Origin: Limnohabitans sp. G3-2 | GTDB lineage: Bacteria > Pseudomonadota > Gammaproteobacteria > Burkholderiales > Burkholderiaceae_C | DNA: 64,000 nt | Assembly: GCF_002778275.1 (NCBI RefSeq) | Contig: NZ_NESG01000004.1 | Coordinates: 338,002-402,001 of the forward strand | Direction: 5' to 3' | In this document: positions 33,747 to 42,873 of the stretch, one piece after another | How positions within the stretch are numbered: the first letter of the stretch is position 1 | Layout of the letters: each line of letters opens with the position of its first letter | Position numbers and translations under genes: made by a program | Notes under the pieces: model-generated | Databases searched by the model: none | Told to the model about the DNA's origin: nothing | Seen by the model: only the letters and a program-made list of their open reading frames with translations

Positions 33747-35786
33747 TCAGTTCGCCACCATGCCTTGGTGGCGCAGCAAAGCGTCCAGGCTCGGCTCTCG
33801 TCCACGGAAGGCTTTGAACGACTCCAGTGCCGGGCGGCTGCCACCCGCTTCCAAAATGGCTTGGCGGTACAGGCGGCCCGTTGCCACACTGGGCGTGCCG
33901 TCCGCGGCCGCCGTTTCTTCGAAAGCGGCATAGGCGTCTGCGCTCAGCACCTCGGCCCACTTGTAGCTGTAATAGCCAGCGGCATATCCGCCTGCAAAGA
34001 TGTGGCTGAAGGTGTGGGCCATGCGGTTGAAGGCGGGTGGGCGCATCACGGCCACTTCGTCTCGCACCTGCTGCAACAGCGGTATGAAGTCTTGTGCCGG
34101 GTCGTGCTCGGCGTGCACGAGCATGTCGAACAGTGAAAACTCGATTTGGCGGAGGGTTTGCAAGCCACTTTGGAAGTTCTTGGCAGCCAGCATCTTGTCA
34201 AACAGGGCGCGCGGCAGGGGTTCACCCGTTTCCACATGGGCCGTCATGTGGCGCAGCACCGACCATTCCCAGCAGAAGTTTTCCATGAATTGGCTGGGCA
34301 ACTCGACCGCGTCCCACTCCACGCCGCTGATGCCCGAGACATCGCGTTCGTTCACTTGGGTGAGCATGTGGTGCAGGCCGTGGCCAAACTCGTGGAAGAG
34401 GGTGATCACGTCGTCGTGCGTGAGCAAGGCGGGCTGGCCGTTCACGCCTTCTGCAAAGTTGCACACCAAGTGGGCCACGGGCGTTTGCAGCACACCGGTG
34501 TCGGGGCGCTGCCAGCGGCCGCGCACATCGTCCATCCAGGCGCCGCCGCGTTTGCCCGCGCGGGCGGGTGGGTCCAGGTAGAACTGTCCCACCAATTGGC
34601 CCTCACGTTCAATGCGGAAAAAGCCCACGGCCGGGTGCCAGACGGGCGCTTGGTCGGCGCGGATGCTCACTTCGAACAGGGTTTCAATGATCTTGAACAG
34701 CCCGGCCAGCACTTTGGGCGCGGTGAAGTACTGCTTGACCTCTTGTTCACTGAAGCTGTAGCGAGCTTCTTTGAGCTTTTCGCTCAAGTAGGGCACGTCC
34801 CAAGCGTTGAGCGGACCGGTGATGCCCAGGGCATTGGCTGCGAATTCACGCAAATCGGCGAGGTCTTTTTCGGCAAATGGACGGGCCTTGGTGGCCAGAT
34901 CGCGCAAAAAGGCGCTCACTTTTTCGGGTGATTCGGCCATTTTGGGCACCACCGACACTTGGGCGTAATTGTCAAAGCCCAGCAAACGGGCCTCTTCTTG
35001 GCGCAAGGCCAAAATTTCTTTCATCAAGTCGGTGTTGTCGTATTGCTGGGCTTCTGGCGCCGCCTGGTCTGAGGCCCGCGTGACATAGGCTTTGTAGAGT
35101 TGCTCGCGCAAAGCGCCACTGTCGGCAAATTGCATGACAGGCAGGTAAACCGGCATCTTGAGCGACAGGCGGTGACCTTCTTGGCCGTCCTTTTGGGCCG
35201 CGTCGCGGGTGGCTTGCACCACATCATCAGGGACACCTTGGAGCTGTTCTTCGCTCACATACAACACAAATTTGTCGGTCGCGTCCAGGGTGTTCTCGCT
35301 GAACTTTTGCGTGATTTCTGCCAAGCGTTCCTGGATCGCGGCATAACGTTCCTTGGCCGCGCCCTGCAACTCAGCACCGCCTAGCACAAAGCCACGCAGT
35401 GCGTTTTTGTGGGCTTGGGTTTGCTCGGCATTCAGGCTGGCGGCGTCAATGGCCTTGTATTTCGCATACAAGCGTTCGTCGCTGCCCAAACGGGTCCAGA
35501 ACTCGGTCACGCGGGGCAGGGCGGCGTTGTAGGCGGCGCGCAGCTCGGGCGTATCGGCCACGCTGTTGAGGTGTGAGACGGCGCCCCAGGCCAGACCCAG
35601 GCGCTCGGTGCTGACGTCCAGATGGCGGGCGATGGCTTTCCAGTCGGCAGGAAAACTGTCGGCCGTGACGTGTTCAAGGGCTTGGTCGGCGGCGGCCAGC
35701 AGTTCGTCCATGGCCGAGGCCACATGCTCGGGGGCAATGCGGTCAAACAGGGGCAGGCCGGAGGTTTCGAGCAAAGGGTTGTTCAT
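33747..35786 (-). CDS. prlC: Oligopeptidase A (M3 metallopeptidase)
   Basis: Cytosolic zinc peptidase degrading signal-peptide fragments and other oligopeptides. The 679-residue length matches the family (about 680). The zinc site is LFHEFGHGLHHML (HExxH form), with EWDAVELPSQFMENFCWE supplying the third ligand glutamate downstream. Further conserved blocks are GFDNYAQVSVVPKMA and FFRIEREGQLVGQFYLD. The gene ends beside the island's right edge and is followed upstream by folD on the same strand with a 36-bp gap, so the two likely share a transcript. Confidence 0.95.
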   Translation of the reverse strand: MNNPLLETSGLPLFDRIAPEHVASAMDELLAAADQALEHVTADSFPADWKAIARHLDVSTERLGLAWGAVSHLNSVADTPELRAAYNAALPRVTEFWTRLGSDERLYAKYKAIDAASLNAEQTQAHKNALRGFVLGGAELQGAAKERYAAIQERLAEITQKFSENTLDATDKFVLYVSEEQLQGVPDDVVQATRDAAQKDGQEGHRLSLKMPVYLPVMQFADSGALREQLYKAYVTRASDQAAPEAQQYDNTDLMKEILALRQEEARLLGFDNYAQVSVVPKMAESPEKVSAFLRDLATKARPFAEKDLADLREFAANALGITGPLNAWDVPYLSEKLKEARYSFSEQEVKQYFTAPKVLAGLFKIIETLFEVSIRADQAPVWHPAVGFFRIEREGQLVGQFYLDPPARAGKRGGAWMDDVRGRWQRPDTGVLQTPVAHLVCNFAEGVNGQPALLTHDDVITLFHEFGHGLHHMLTQVNERDVSGISGVEWDAVELPSQFMENFCWEWSVLRHMTAHVETGEPLPRALFDKMLAAKNFQSGLQTLRQIEFSLFDMLVHAEHDPAQDFIPLLQQVRDEVAVMRPPAFNRMAHTFSHIFAGGYAAGYYSYKWAEVLSADAYAAFEETAAADGTPSVATGRLYRQAILEAGGSRPALESFKAFRGREPSLDALLRHQGMVAN

Positions 35787-35822
35787 GGCACGTCTGAATG
35801 TTGAGGGGCTTGTCTCTTTGTA

Positions 35823-36674
35823 TCACTTGACGGCGCGTTCGGCCGCTTCAAGGGTATTGACCAGCAGCATGGTGATGGTCATGGGGCCAACGCCACCGGG
35901 CACAGGGGTGATGTGGCTGGCAAGGTGTTTCACGCCTTCAAAGTCCACGTCCCCGCACAGCTTGCCTTCGTCGTTGCGGTTCATGCCCACGTCCAGCACC
36001 ACGGCGCCCGGTTTGACCATGTCGGCTGTGAGCACGTTGCGTTGGCCCACGGCGGCCACGATCACATCGGCTTGGAGCGTCAAAGCCTTGAGGTTTTGGG
36101 TGCGCGAGTGCGCCACCGTCACCGTGGCGTCTTTTTGCAGCAGCATCAGCGCCATGGGCTTGCCCACAATGTTGCTGCGGCCGATCACCACGGCATGTTT
36201 GCCGCGCAGGTCGTAGCCGATGCTTTCGAGCATCTTCATGCAGCCATAGGGTGTGCAGGGCCAAAATCCGGGCATGCCGGTCATGAGCGCGCCCGCGCTG
36301 GCGATGTGAAAGCCGTCCACATCCTTGGCTGGGCTGATGGCCTCGATGACCTTTTGTGCATCGATGTGTGCGGGCAGAGGCAGCTGCACCAAGATGCCGT
36401 GGATGGCCGGGTCTTGGTTGAGTGATTCGACTCGGGCCAGCAGATCGGCTTCGGTCATGGTGGCTTCGTATTTTTCAAGCACCGAGTACAAGCCGCTGTC
36501 TTCGCAGGCTTTGACCTTGTTGCGCACATAGACCTGGCTGGCCGGGTTGTCGCCCACCAGCACCACGGCCAGACCCGGGGTGACCCCTTGGGCCTTGAGC
36601 GCTTGTGCTCGGGCGCTGACCTCGGTGCGCAGTTGTTTGGAGAGTTGGTTGCCGTCGATGGTGTGTGCGGTCAT
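35823..36674 (-). CDS. folD: Bifunctional methylene-THF dehydrogenase/methenyl-THF cyclohydrolase
   Basis: One-carbon-metabolism enzyme interconverting methylene-, methenyl- and formyl-tetrahydrofolate. 283 residues, the normal size. The signatures are [19 protein letters not shown] (with active-site Lys), [32 protein letters not shown] and [12 protein letters not shown]. It is transcribed toward prlC. A terminator separates it from the response regulator gene upstream. Confidence 0.97.
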   Translation of the reverse strand: MTAHTIDGNQLSKQLRTEVSARAQALKAQGVTPGLAVVLVGDNPASQVYVRNKVKACEDSGLYSVLEKYEATMTEADLLARVESLNQDPAIHGILVQLPLPAHIDAQKVIEAISPAKDVDGFHIASAGALMTGMPGFWPCTPYGCMKMLESIGYDLRGKHAVVIGRSNIVGKPMALMLLQKDATVTVAHSRTQNLKALTLQADVIVAAVGQRNVLTADMVKPGAVVLDVGMNRNDEGKLCGDVDFEGVKHLASHITPVPGGVGPMTITMLLVNTLEAAERAVK

Positions 36675-36708
36675 GTGTGTGAACTCAAAAATTCAGTGAA
36701 TCAATGCA

Positions 36709-36733
36709 AAACGCCCGACAGGTGCGGGCGTTT
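36709..36733 (-). terminator. Hairpin terminator between response regulator and folD
   Basis: A 9-bp stem AAACGCCCG/CGGGCGTTT with a 7-nt loop; in the minus direction it runs into TTTT. It lies 20 bp after the response-regulator stop and would end the kinase-regulator transcript before folD. Confidence 0.75.
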
Positions 36734-36752
36734 GGGGTGTGAGGGCTCGGAA

Positions 36753-37379
36753 TCAGGCCTTGGGCGAGTTTTGCCCCAGAGCGATCTTGAGCAGGTCGGC
36801 CACGGTGTTGGCGTTGAGCTTTTCCATGATGTTGGCGCGGTGCGCTTCGACCGTCTTGATGCTGATGCCCAAATCGTCCGCGATTTGTTTGTTCAGGCGG
36901 CCCGCCACGATGCGCTCGAGCACCTGGGCTTCACGGCCCGTCAGTTTGGACAGCAGGGCGTCGCGGCTGGCGGCACTTTGGTATTCGGCGAATGCATCAC
37001 GGGCTTCGTCCAGCATGCGCTCGACCAGACCCAACAGCTCTTCTTCCTTGAAGGGCTTTTGGATGAAATCCATCGCACCTTTTTTCATGGTGTTCACGGC
37101 CATGGGCACATCGCCGTGGCCCGTGATGAAGACGATGGGCAATGGTGATTTGCGCTCAATCAGGCGGTCCTGCAATTCCAAGCCCGTCATCCCACCCATG
37201 CGGATGTCGGCGATCAGGCAGGCGACTTCGCGGGGGTCGTATCGGCTGATGAAGGATTCAGCGCTGTCAAAGCAACGCACCCGGTAATCTTTGCCTTCGA
37301 GCAACCACTGCAGGGAGTCGCGCACCGCTTCGTCGTCGTCCACGACATAGACAGTGCCTTTTTTGGGAATCAAGCTCAT
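36753..37379 (-). CDS. Response regulator, FixJ/NarL-type (LuxR HTH)
   Basis: 208 residues: a receiver domain (VYVVDDDEAVRD, phospho-acceptor Asp in CLIADIRMGGMTG, FITGHGDVPMAV, KPFKEEEL) and a LuxR-type helix-turn-helix (LTGREAQVLERIVAG, then NKQIADDLGISIKTVEAHR). The ITGHGDV block is typical of FixJ-like regulators paired with PAS kinases. It follows the PAS sensor kinase by 19 bp on the same strand. The pair is divergent from aceE, so the pyruvate dehydrogenase operon is a plausible target. Confidence 0.92.
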   Translation of the reverse strand: MSLIPKKGTVYVVDDDEAVRDSLQWLLEGKDYRVRCFDSAESFISRYDPREVACLIADIRMGGMTGLELQDRLIERKSPLPIVFITGHGDVPMAVNTMKKGAMDFIQKPFKEEELLGLVERMLDEARDAFAEYQSAASRDALLSKLTGREAQVLERIVAGRLNKQIADDLGISIKTVEAHRANIMEKLNANTVADLLKIALGQNSPKA

Positions 37380-37398
37380 TCATTTACCCCGTGGGTTG

Positions 37399-39915
37399 TT
37401 ATGTGGTCAAAGTGGCTTCGACCGGAATCCAGAAGGAGAACCTGCAACCGGTCACCTCGCCGGCATTGTAGAGGTTCTCAGAAACGATACGGCCTTGGTG
37501 CGATTCGATGATGCTGCGGCACAAATTCAGGCCAATCCCCATACCTTCGACCTTGGTGGAGAAAAACGCTTCGTAGACCCGTTCGATGGCCTCGGGGGCT
37601 AGGCCGGATCCGGTGTCGGAGACGGAAAACTCCACGACCGATTGGTTGTCGATGGTTTTGGGCACGATGCGCAGCTCGACTTGGCGTTGCTCCGGTGGAC
37701 GGTTGGCGTTGTCGATCGACTCGGCGGCATTTTTCATCAAGTTGATCAGGACCTGTTCAATCAAGATGGGGTCCACCAACAAGGGGGGAAGTCGGGCCGC
37801 GATGTGGTGCGTTAAACGCACCTGACGGCGGCGCATTTCGATTTCGGCCAATTCCAACGCTTCGCTGACCATGGAAGACACATCGGACGGGGTGCGGTTG
37901 GGCTCGCTGCGTTTGACGAAGCTGCGGATCCGCAAAATGATTTGACCGGCTCTTTGCGCTTGGCGCGCTGTTTTGTCCAGTGCCGAGAGCAAATCTTCCT
38001 CGCTGACCTGTTTCGATTGGATGCGCGTGATCATGCCGCTGCAGTAGTTGCTGATGGCCGTCAAGGGCTGGTTAAGTTCGTGCGCCACACTGGAGGCCAT
38101 TTCGCCCATGGTGATCAGGCGGCTGGCGTTTTGAGCACGTTCGGCTTGTTGGGCGGAGAGCTCTTCGGCCTGCCTGCGCGGCGTGATGTCGCTGGCGATG
38201 ACCATTTGGGCCAAACGACCGTCTGCCCAATTGATGTAGCGCGAGCGCACTTCCAACCATTTGCCCAGCTCGGTGATGAAGATTTCAGAGTTTTCGGACC
38301 GCGCAACCGTGATGCTGTCGATGGGCAAACCCGCCATCTCATCGACATCGTCCAAAGCGGTTGACTTTTCAGCGTTGTCGCTCGCGCCAGCCTGCTGAAC
38401 CAAACGAAGATGCCCCTCGGTGTCTTGCCCAAACCACAAACGGTACAACTTGTTGGCGAACAAAAGCTCTTTGCTGCCCAAGGGCGCGACCGACACCGAG
38501 GCATCGAGGGCCTCCAAAACGATGGTGAAGCGTTCGTGCGAGCCGGCCAATTGCTCACGGATGCGGTTGGGCTCGGTGATGTCGGTCATCGAGGTCATCC
38601 AGCCGGTTTGCTTGCCTGAGGCATCGATCAGCGGTGACACGTACATCCGGGCGTCGAACAACTGTCCGTTTTTGCGCTTCACCCGAACCTGAAACCCCCC
38701 CGCCGAATGTTGGCCACTGATTTCTTCTTCTAGGCGCCGCATCAACAGTTCACGGTCCTGGTCTGGCCAATAAGGAAAGGGGGCGACAGCGCCGACCAAA
38801 TCCGACTCGCTCCAGCCCGTCATTTGACAGAAGGCCGGATTGACATAGGTGATTCGTCCGCGCAAATCCAGTGCCCGCATGCCGGTGAGCATCGAGTTTT
38901 CCATGGCACGGCGAAAATTGGTTTCGGCGACGAGGGCTTTTTGCGCCTGAATGCGCCTGCGGGTATGGCGCCAATTGCCAATCAGCATCCAAGCGGTCAT
39001 CACGCTCAGCACACTGACCAGCCAAAACAAACCACTGCCGACCAAGCCCTGAGACGTTCGCCAAGCTTGCGCGCGCAATATCAAATCATTGCCGACGGGT
39101 GATACAGGCACCTCGTAGTCGTTGTTGGGCTTGTCGCTGCCAGGCAACATGCGCCACAAAGCAATGCGCTCTGGGATGGTTTGGCCCGCCAAAAGCTGAC
39201 CGCTGCCGTCTTGCAGTGCCACCGCATATTTCGCCAGCACCTCGGTCGGAACGCCGTAGCGCAGCAAGCCTTCCATGGTGTACTCGGCCAAGATCACACC
39301 GTTGAACCGGCCCTGGTCATTGCTCAGCGGAATGTGCAACTGAAGCACGGACAGCTGTGCGTCCCTGTCCGATTCCACATAAATCTGGCCGTAGATCGGC
39401 TGCATCAGGTCTCTGGCCAGGCTGAAATGGGCTTCGGTCTCACCCACCTTGAGGACACTTCCCGCTTTCATCGGGGGGTTGGATGACAGGCTCGATGTAT
39501 TTTGGCTGGCGATGATGCGTCGGCGGTCATCGATCCAAGTCAGGGACAAAAACTCCGGGTACTGCTGCACCAAGCCTTCGGCACGCAACATGAATTGATC
39601 GGAGCGGATTTCCTTGTTGGACACATCGCGGCCCAAACGCATGACTTGCTCTTGGCGCTCCAGCAAGCGCAGGCGCAGTCTTTGTTGGGCGTATTCCACA
39701 TCCCGTTTGATGGCTTCCTGTTCGCGCTCCAACTCCTCCACGCGCAGATACCAAAATGCGGTTGCGATGGCCGCCAAAAAAAGCACCACGGCGGCCACCG
39801 GTGCCAAGTTGGCGTAGCGGTCTTGTCTGTTGGGCGACTGGCGGCGCCACCATGAGCGCCACCATGCCCATGGCCCGACCTGCGTCACGACCGATGCTGC
39901 TTTGTTCAATTCCAT
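37399..39915 (-). CDS. PAS-domain sensor histidine kinase
   Basis: 838 residues. It has a membrane span near residues 38-56 (LAPVAAVVLFLAAIATAFWYL) and a long extracytoplasmic sensor region of about 240 residues. A second span follows (GSGLFWLVSVLSVMTAWMLIG), then two PAS domains, the first with MRALDLRGRITYVNPAF. The H-box is SSVAHELNQPLTAISNY, and the ATPase domain carries SDTGSGLAPEA and the GMGIGLNLCRSI G2 box. Architecture resembles DctB/FixL hybrids sensing an external ligand. It is the first gene of the unit with the FixJ-type regulator and is divergent from aceE. Confidence 0.9.
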   Translation of the reverse strand: MELNKAASVVTQVGPWAWWRSWWRRQSPNRQDRYANLAPVAAVVLFLAAIATAFWYLRVEELEREQEAIKRDVEYAQQRLRLRLLERQEQVMRLGRDVSNKEIRSDQFMLRAEGLVQQYPEFLSLTWIDDRRRIIASQNTSSLSSNPPMKAGSVLKVGETEAHFSLARDLMQPIYGQIYVESDRDAQLSVLQLHIPLSNDQGRFNGVILAEYTMEGLLRYGVPTEVLAKYAVALQDGSGQLLAGQTIPERIALWRMLPGSDKPNNDYEVPVSPVGNDLILRAQAWRTSQGLVGSGLFWLVSVLSVMTAWMLIGNWRHTRRRIQAQKALVAETNFRRAMENSMLTGMRALDLRGRITYVNPAFCQMTGWSESDLVGAVAPFPYWPDQDRELLMRRLEEEISGQHSAGGFQVRVKRKNGQLFDARMYVSPLIDASGKQTGWMTSMTDITEPNRIREQLAGSHERFTIVLEALDASVSVAPLGSKELLFANKLYRLWFGQDTEGHLRLVQQAGASDNAEKSTALDDVDEMAGLPIDSITVARSENSEIFITELGKWLEVRSRYINWADGRLAQMVIASDITPRRQAEELSAQQAERAQNASRLITMGEMASSVAHELNQPLTAISNYCSGMITRIQSKQVSEEDLLSALDKTARQAQRAGQIILRIRSFVKRSEPNRTPSDVSSMVSEALELAEIEMRRRQVRLTHHIAARLPPLLVDPILIEQVLINLMKNAAESIDNANRPPEQRQVELRIVPKTIDNQSVVEFSVSDTGSGLAPEAIERVYEAFFSTKVEGMGIGLNLCRSIIESHQGRIVSENLYNAGEVTGCRFSFWIPVEATLTT

Positions 39916-40080
39916 GTCGAGAGTTTAGGGGAGTCGATCCCTGCTTGATTCCTCATCTCCCAAACAGCGGATATTTCTGAATATTTCACAATACAAAATC
40001 ACTGCGCATAATTTGAAATAAACAAAAATTTATGTGAAAATTCGCGCATCATTGAGCCAAAACATCAAATGGAGACAAAC
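39916..40080 (+). promoter_or_regulatory. AT-rich divergent promoter region, sensor kinase / aceE
   Basis: The segment 39960-40060 is strikingly AT-rich against its surroundings. It contains an imperfect dyad CATAATTT...AAATTTATG at about 40008-40035. It must hold the promoters for the kinase (leftward) and aceE (rightward). The ribosome-binding site GGAGAC at 40070-40075 decides the aceE start at 40081 over the in-frame ATG at 40069. Confidence 0.55.
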
Positions 40081-42777
40081 ATGACAGCGTCAACACCTCA
40101 GCAACCGGGCCGAGACACAGACACGCAAGAAACCCGCGAATGGATGGACGCTCTGTCCGCGGTGATTGAAAAAGCGGGCCCTGAACGCGCTCACTTTTTG
40201 CTGGAAGAACTTCTGGAAGAGGCGCGTCAGCACAGCATTGACATGCCGTTCTCGGCCAATACCGGTTACGTGAACAGCATCGAGCCTGACCAAGAAGCCC
40301 ATTGCCCGGGCAACATCGAAATTGAGGAACGCCTGCGCGCCTACATGCGCTGGAACGCCATGGCCATGGTGGTCAAAGCCAACCGCCACAACCCTGCAGA
40401 CGGTGGCGACCTCGGCGGTCACATTGGCTCATTCGCCTCATTGGCCCACATGTTCGGTGCGGGCTTCAACCACTTCTGGCACGCAGAAAACGAGAACCAC
40501 GGTGGCGACTGCTTGTACATCCAAGGTCACGTATCCCCTGGCGTTTACGCCCGCGCCTACCTTGAAGGCCGTTTGACCGAGGAGCAATTGCTCAACTTCC
40601 GCCAAGAAGTGGATGGCAAAGGTTTGTCCAGCTACCCACACCCCAAACTCATGCCCGAGTTCTGGCAGTTCCCCACCGTGTCGATGGGCCTTGGCCCATT
40701 GATGGCCATCTACCAAGCGCGCTTCTTGAAGTACCTGCACGCGCGGGGCATTGCCAACACCGAAAACCGCAAGGTCTGGGTGTTCTGCGGCGACGGAGAG
40801 ATGGACGAAGTCGAGTCCTTGGGCGCCATTGGTCTGGCCGCCCGTGAAAAACTCGACAACTTGATCTTCGTGGTCAACTGCAACCTGCAACGCCTGGACG
40901 GCCCCGTGCGCGGCAACGGCAAGATCGTGCAAGAACTCGAAGGTGAATTCCGTGGCTCCGGCTGGAACGTCATCAAGCTGCTGTGGGGCAGCGAGTGGGA
41001 CAAGCTTTTGGCCCGCGACAAAGATGGCGCTCTGCGCAAGATCATGATGGACACCTTGGACGGCGACTTCCAAGCCTTCAAAGCCAACGACGGCGCTTAT
41101 GTGCGCAAGCACTTCTTCGGTCGTGATCCTCGCACCCTCGAGATGGTCGCGCACATGAGCGATGACGAAATTTGGGCCTTGAAGCGCGGCGGCCACGATC
41201 CCCAAAAAGTGTACGCCGCCTACCACGAGGCCGTGAACCACAAAGACCAACCGACGGTGCTGCTGATCAAAACCGTCAAAGGTTTTGGCATGGGCAAGGC
41301 CGGCGAGGGCAAGAACAACGTTCACCAAACCAAGAAACTCACGGACGAAGACATCCGCTACATGCGCGACCGCTTCAACATCCCCGTGCCAGACAGCGAA
41401 TTGGCCAATGTGCCTTTTTACAAGCCTGCAGATGACACCCCTGAAATGCGTTACCTGCACGAGCGCCGCAAGGCTTTGGGCGGGTACTTGCCTCACCGCC
41501 GCACAAAAGCTGAAGAAAGCTTCACCGTGCCGTCTTTGGACGCTTTCAAATCGGTGATGGAGCCCACAGCCGAAGGCCGTGAAATCTCCACCACCCAAGC
41601 CTATGTGCGCTTTCTCACCCAGCTCTTGCGTGACCAAGCCCTGGGCCCACGCGTGGTGCCCATTTTGGTGGACGAAGCCCGCACCTTTGGTATGGAAGGC
41701 CTGTTCCGCCAGATCGGCATTTACAACCCTGCAGGTCAGCAGTACACCCCGGTCGACAAAGACCAGGTCATGTACTACAAGGAAGACAAAGCCGGCCAGA
41801 TCTTGCAGGAAGGCATCAACGAAGCCGGCGGCATGTCCAGCTGGATTGCAGCAGCCACCAGCTACTCGACCAGCAACCGCATCATGGTGCCGTTCTACGT
41901 GTACTACTCCATGTTCGGCTTCCAACGCATTGGCGACCTGGCCTGGGCGGCCGGCGACATGCAAGCGCGCGGTTTCTTGCTGGGCGGCACATCGGGTCGC
42001 ACCACGCTCAACGGCGAAGGCTTGCAGCACGAAGACGGTCACAGCCACATCATGGCCAACACCATCCCCAACTGCGTGTCCTATGACCCCACCTTCGCGC
42101 ACGAAGTCGGCGTCATCCTGCACCACGGCTTGAAGCGCATGGTGGAAAAGCAAGACAACGTCTTCTATTACCTGACCTTGCTGAATGAAAACTACGCCAT
42201 GCCCGGCCTCACACCCGGCACGGAAGAGCAGATCATCAAAGGCATGTACTTGTGCAAGCCGGGTGCCGCGGGCGACAAGCGCGTTCAACTGCTGGGCTCG
42301 GGCACCATCTTGCGCGAATCCATTGCGGCGCAAACTTTGCTGGCGACTGACTGGGGCATCCAGGCTGACGTGTGGAGCTGCCCCAGCTTCAACGAGCTGA
42401 CCCGTGACGGTCAGGACGCCGAGCGCTTCAACCTCTTGCATCCGATGGAAACACCTCGGGTGTCTTTTGTCGGCCAACAATTGGCCAAGCACAACGGCCC
42501 CGTGGTCGCTTCGACCGATTACATGAAGGCCTATGCCGAGCAGATCCGCCCCTTCATCCCGAAAGGCCGCACCTACAAAGTGCTGGGCACCGACGGTTTT
42601 GGCCGCTCCGACTTCCGCAGCAAGCTGCGCGAACACTTCGAGGTCAACCGCCACTACATCGTGGTCGCCGCACTCAAAGCCTTGAGTGAAGACGGTGCTG
42701 TGCCCGCATCGCAAGTGGCTGAAGCGATCAAAAAGTACGGCATCAACACCGAAAAAGTGAATCCTCTTTACGCCTAA
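40081..42777 (+). CDS. aceE: Pyruvate dehydrogenase E1 component, homodimeric
   Basis: Thiamine-diphosphate enzyme that decarboxylates pyruvate and acetylates the E2 lipoyl groups. 898 residues, the gammaproteobacterial/betaproteobacterial single-chain type. Visible blocks: GDLGGHIGSFASLAHM, the ThDP motif FCGDGEMDEVES ending with FVVNCNLQRLDGP, the KTVKGFGMG segment, and C-terminal VLGTDGFGRSDFR. It starts the aceE-aceF-lpdA operon with a 96-bp spacer before aceF. Divergent from the PAS-kinase/FixJ pair. Confidence 0.97.
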   Translation: MTASTPQQPGRDTDTQETREWMDALSAVIEKAGPERAHFLLEELLEEARQHSIDMPFSANTGYVNSIEPDQEAHCPGNIEIEERLRAYMRWNAMAMVVKANRHNPADGGDLGGHIGSFASLAHMFGAGFNHFWHAENENHGGDCLYIQGHVSPGVYARAYLEGRLTEEQLLNFRQEVDGKGLSSYPHPKLMPEFWQFPTVSMGLGPLMAIYQARFLKYLHARGIANTENRKVWVFCGDGEMDEVESLGAIGLAAREKLDNLIFVVNCNLQRLDGPVRGNGKIVQELEGEFRGSGWNVIKLLWGSEWDKLLARDKDGALRKIMMDTLDGDFQAFKANDGAYVRKHFFGRDPRTLEMVAHMSDDEIWALKRGGHDPQKVYAAYHEAVNHKDQPTVLLIKTVKGFGMGKAGEGKNNVHQTKKLTDEDIRYMRDRFNIPVPDSELANVPFYKPADDTPEMRYLHERRKALGGYLPHRRTKAEESFTVPSLDAFKSVMEPTAEGREISTTQAYVRFLTQLLRDQALGPRVVPILVDEARTFGMEGLFRQIGIYNPAGQQYTPVDKDQVMYYKEDKAGQILQEGINEAGGMSSWIAAATSYSTSNRIMVPFYVYYSMFGFQRIGDLAWAAGDMQARGFLLGGTSGRTTLNGEGLQHEDGHSHIMANTIPNCVSYDPTFAHEVGVILHHGLKRMVEKQDNVFYYLTLLNENYAMPGLTPGTEEQIIKGMYLCKPGAAGDKRVQLLGSGTILRESIAAQTLLATDWGIQADVWSCPSFNELTRDGQDAERFNLLHPMETPRVSFVGQQLAKHNGPVVASTDYMKAYAEQIRPFIPKGRTYKVLGTDGFGRSDFRSKLREHFEVNRHYIVVAALKALSEDGAVPASQVAEAIKKYGINTEKVNPLYA

Positions 42778-42873
42778 GCGGAAAACGGGATTCATTTTTC
42801 AGCGGAGACCCATATCGCGCAGCGATGGGATGTTGAAGCGACAAGATTCACTCAGTATGAAAGTGAGACAAAC

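Noticed and set aside
40438..42795. A 785-residue frame antisense to aceE
   Set aside because: Shadow of aceE codon usage; no recognisable domain or ribosome-binding site.
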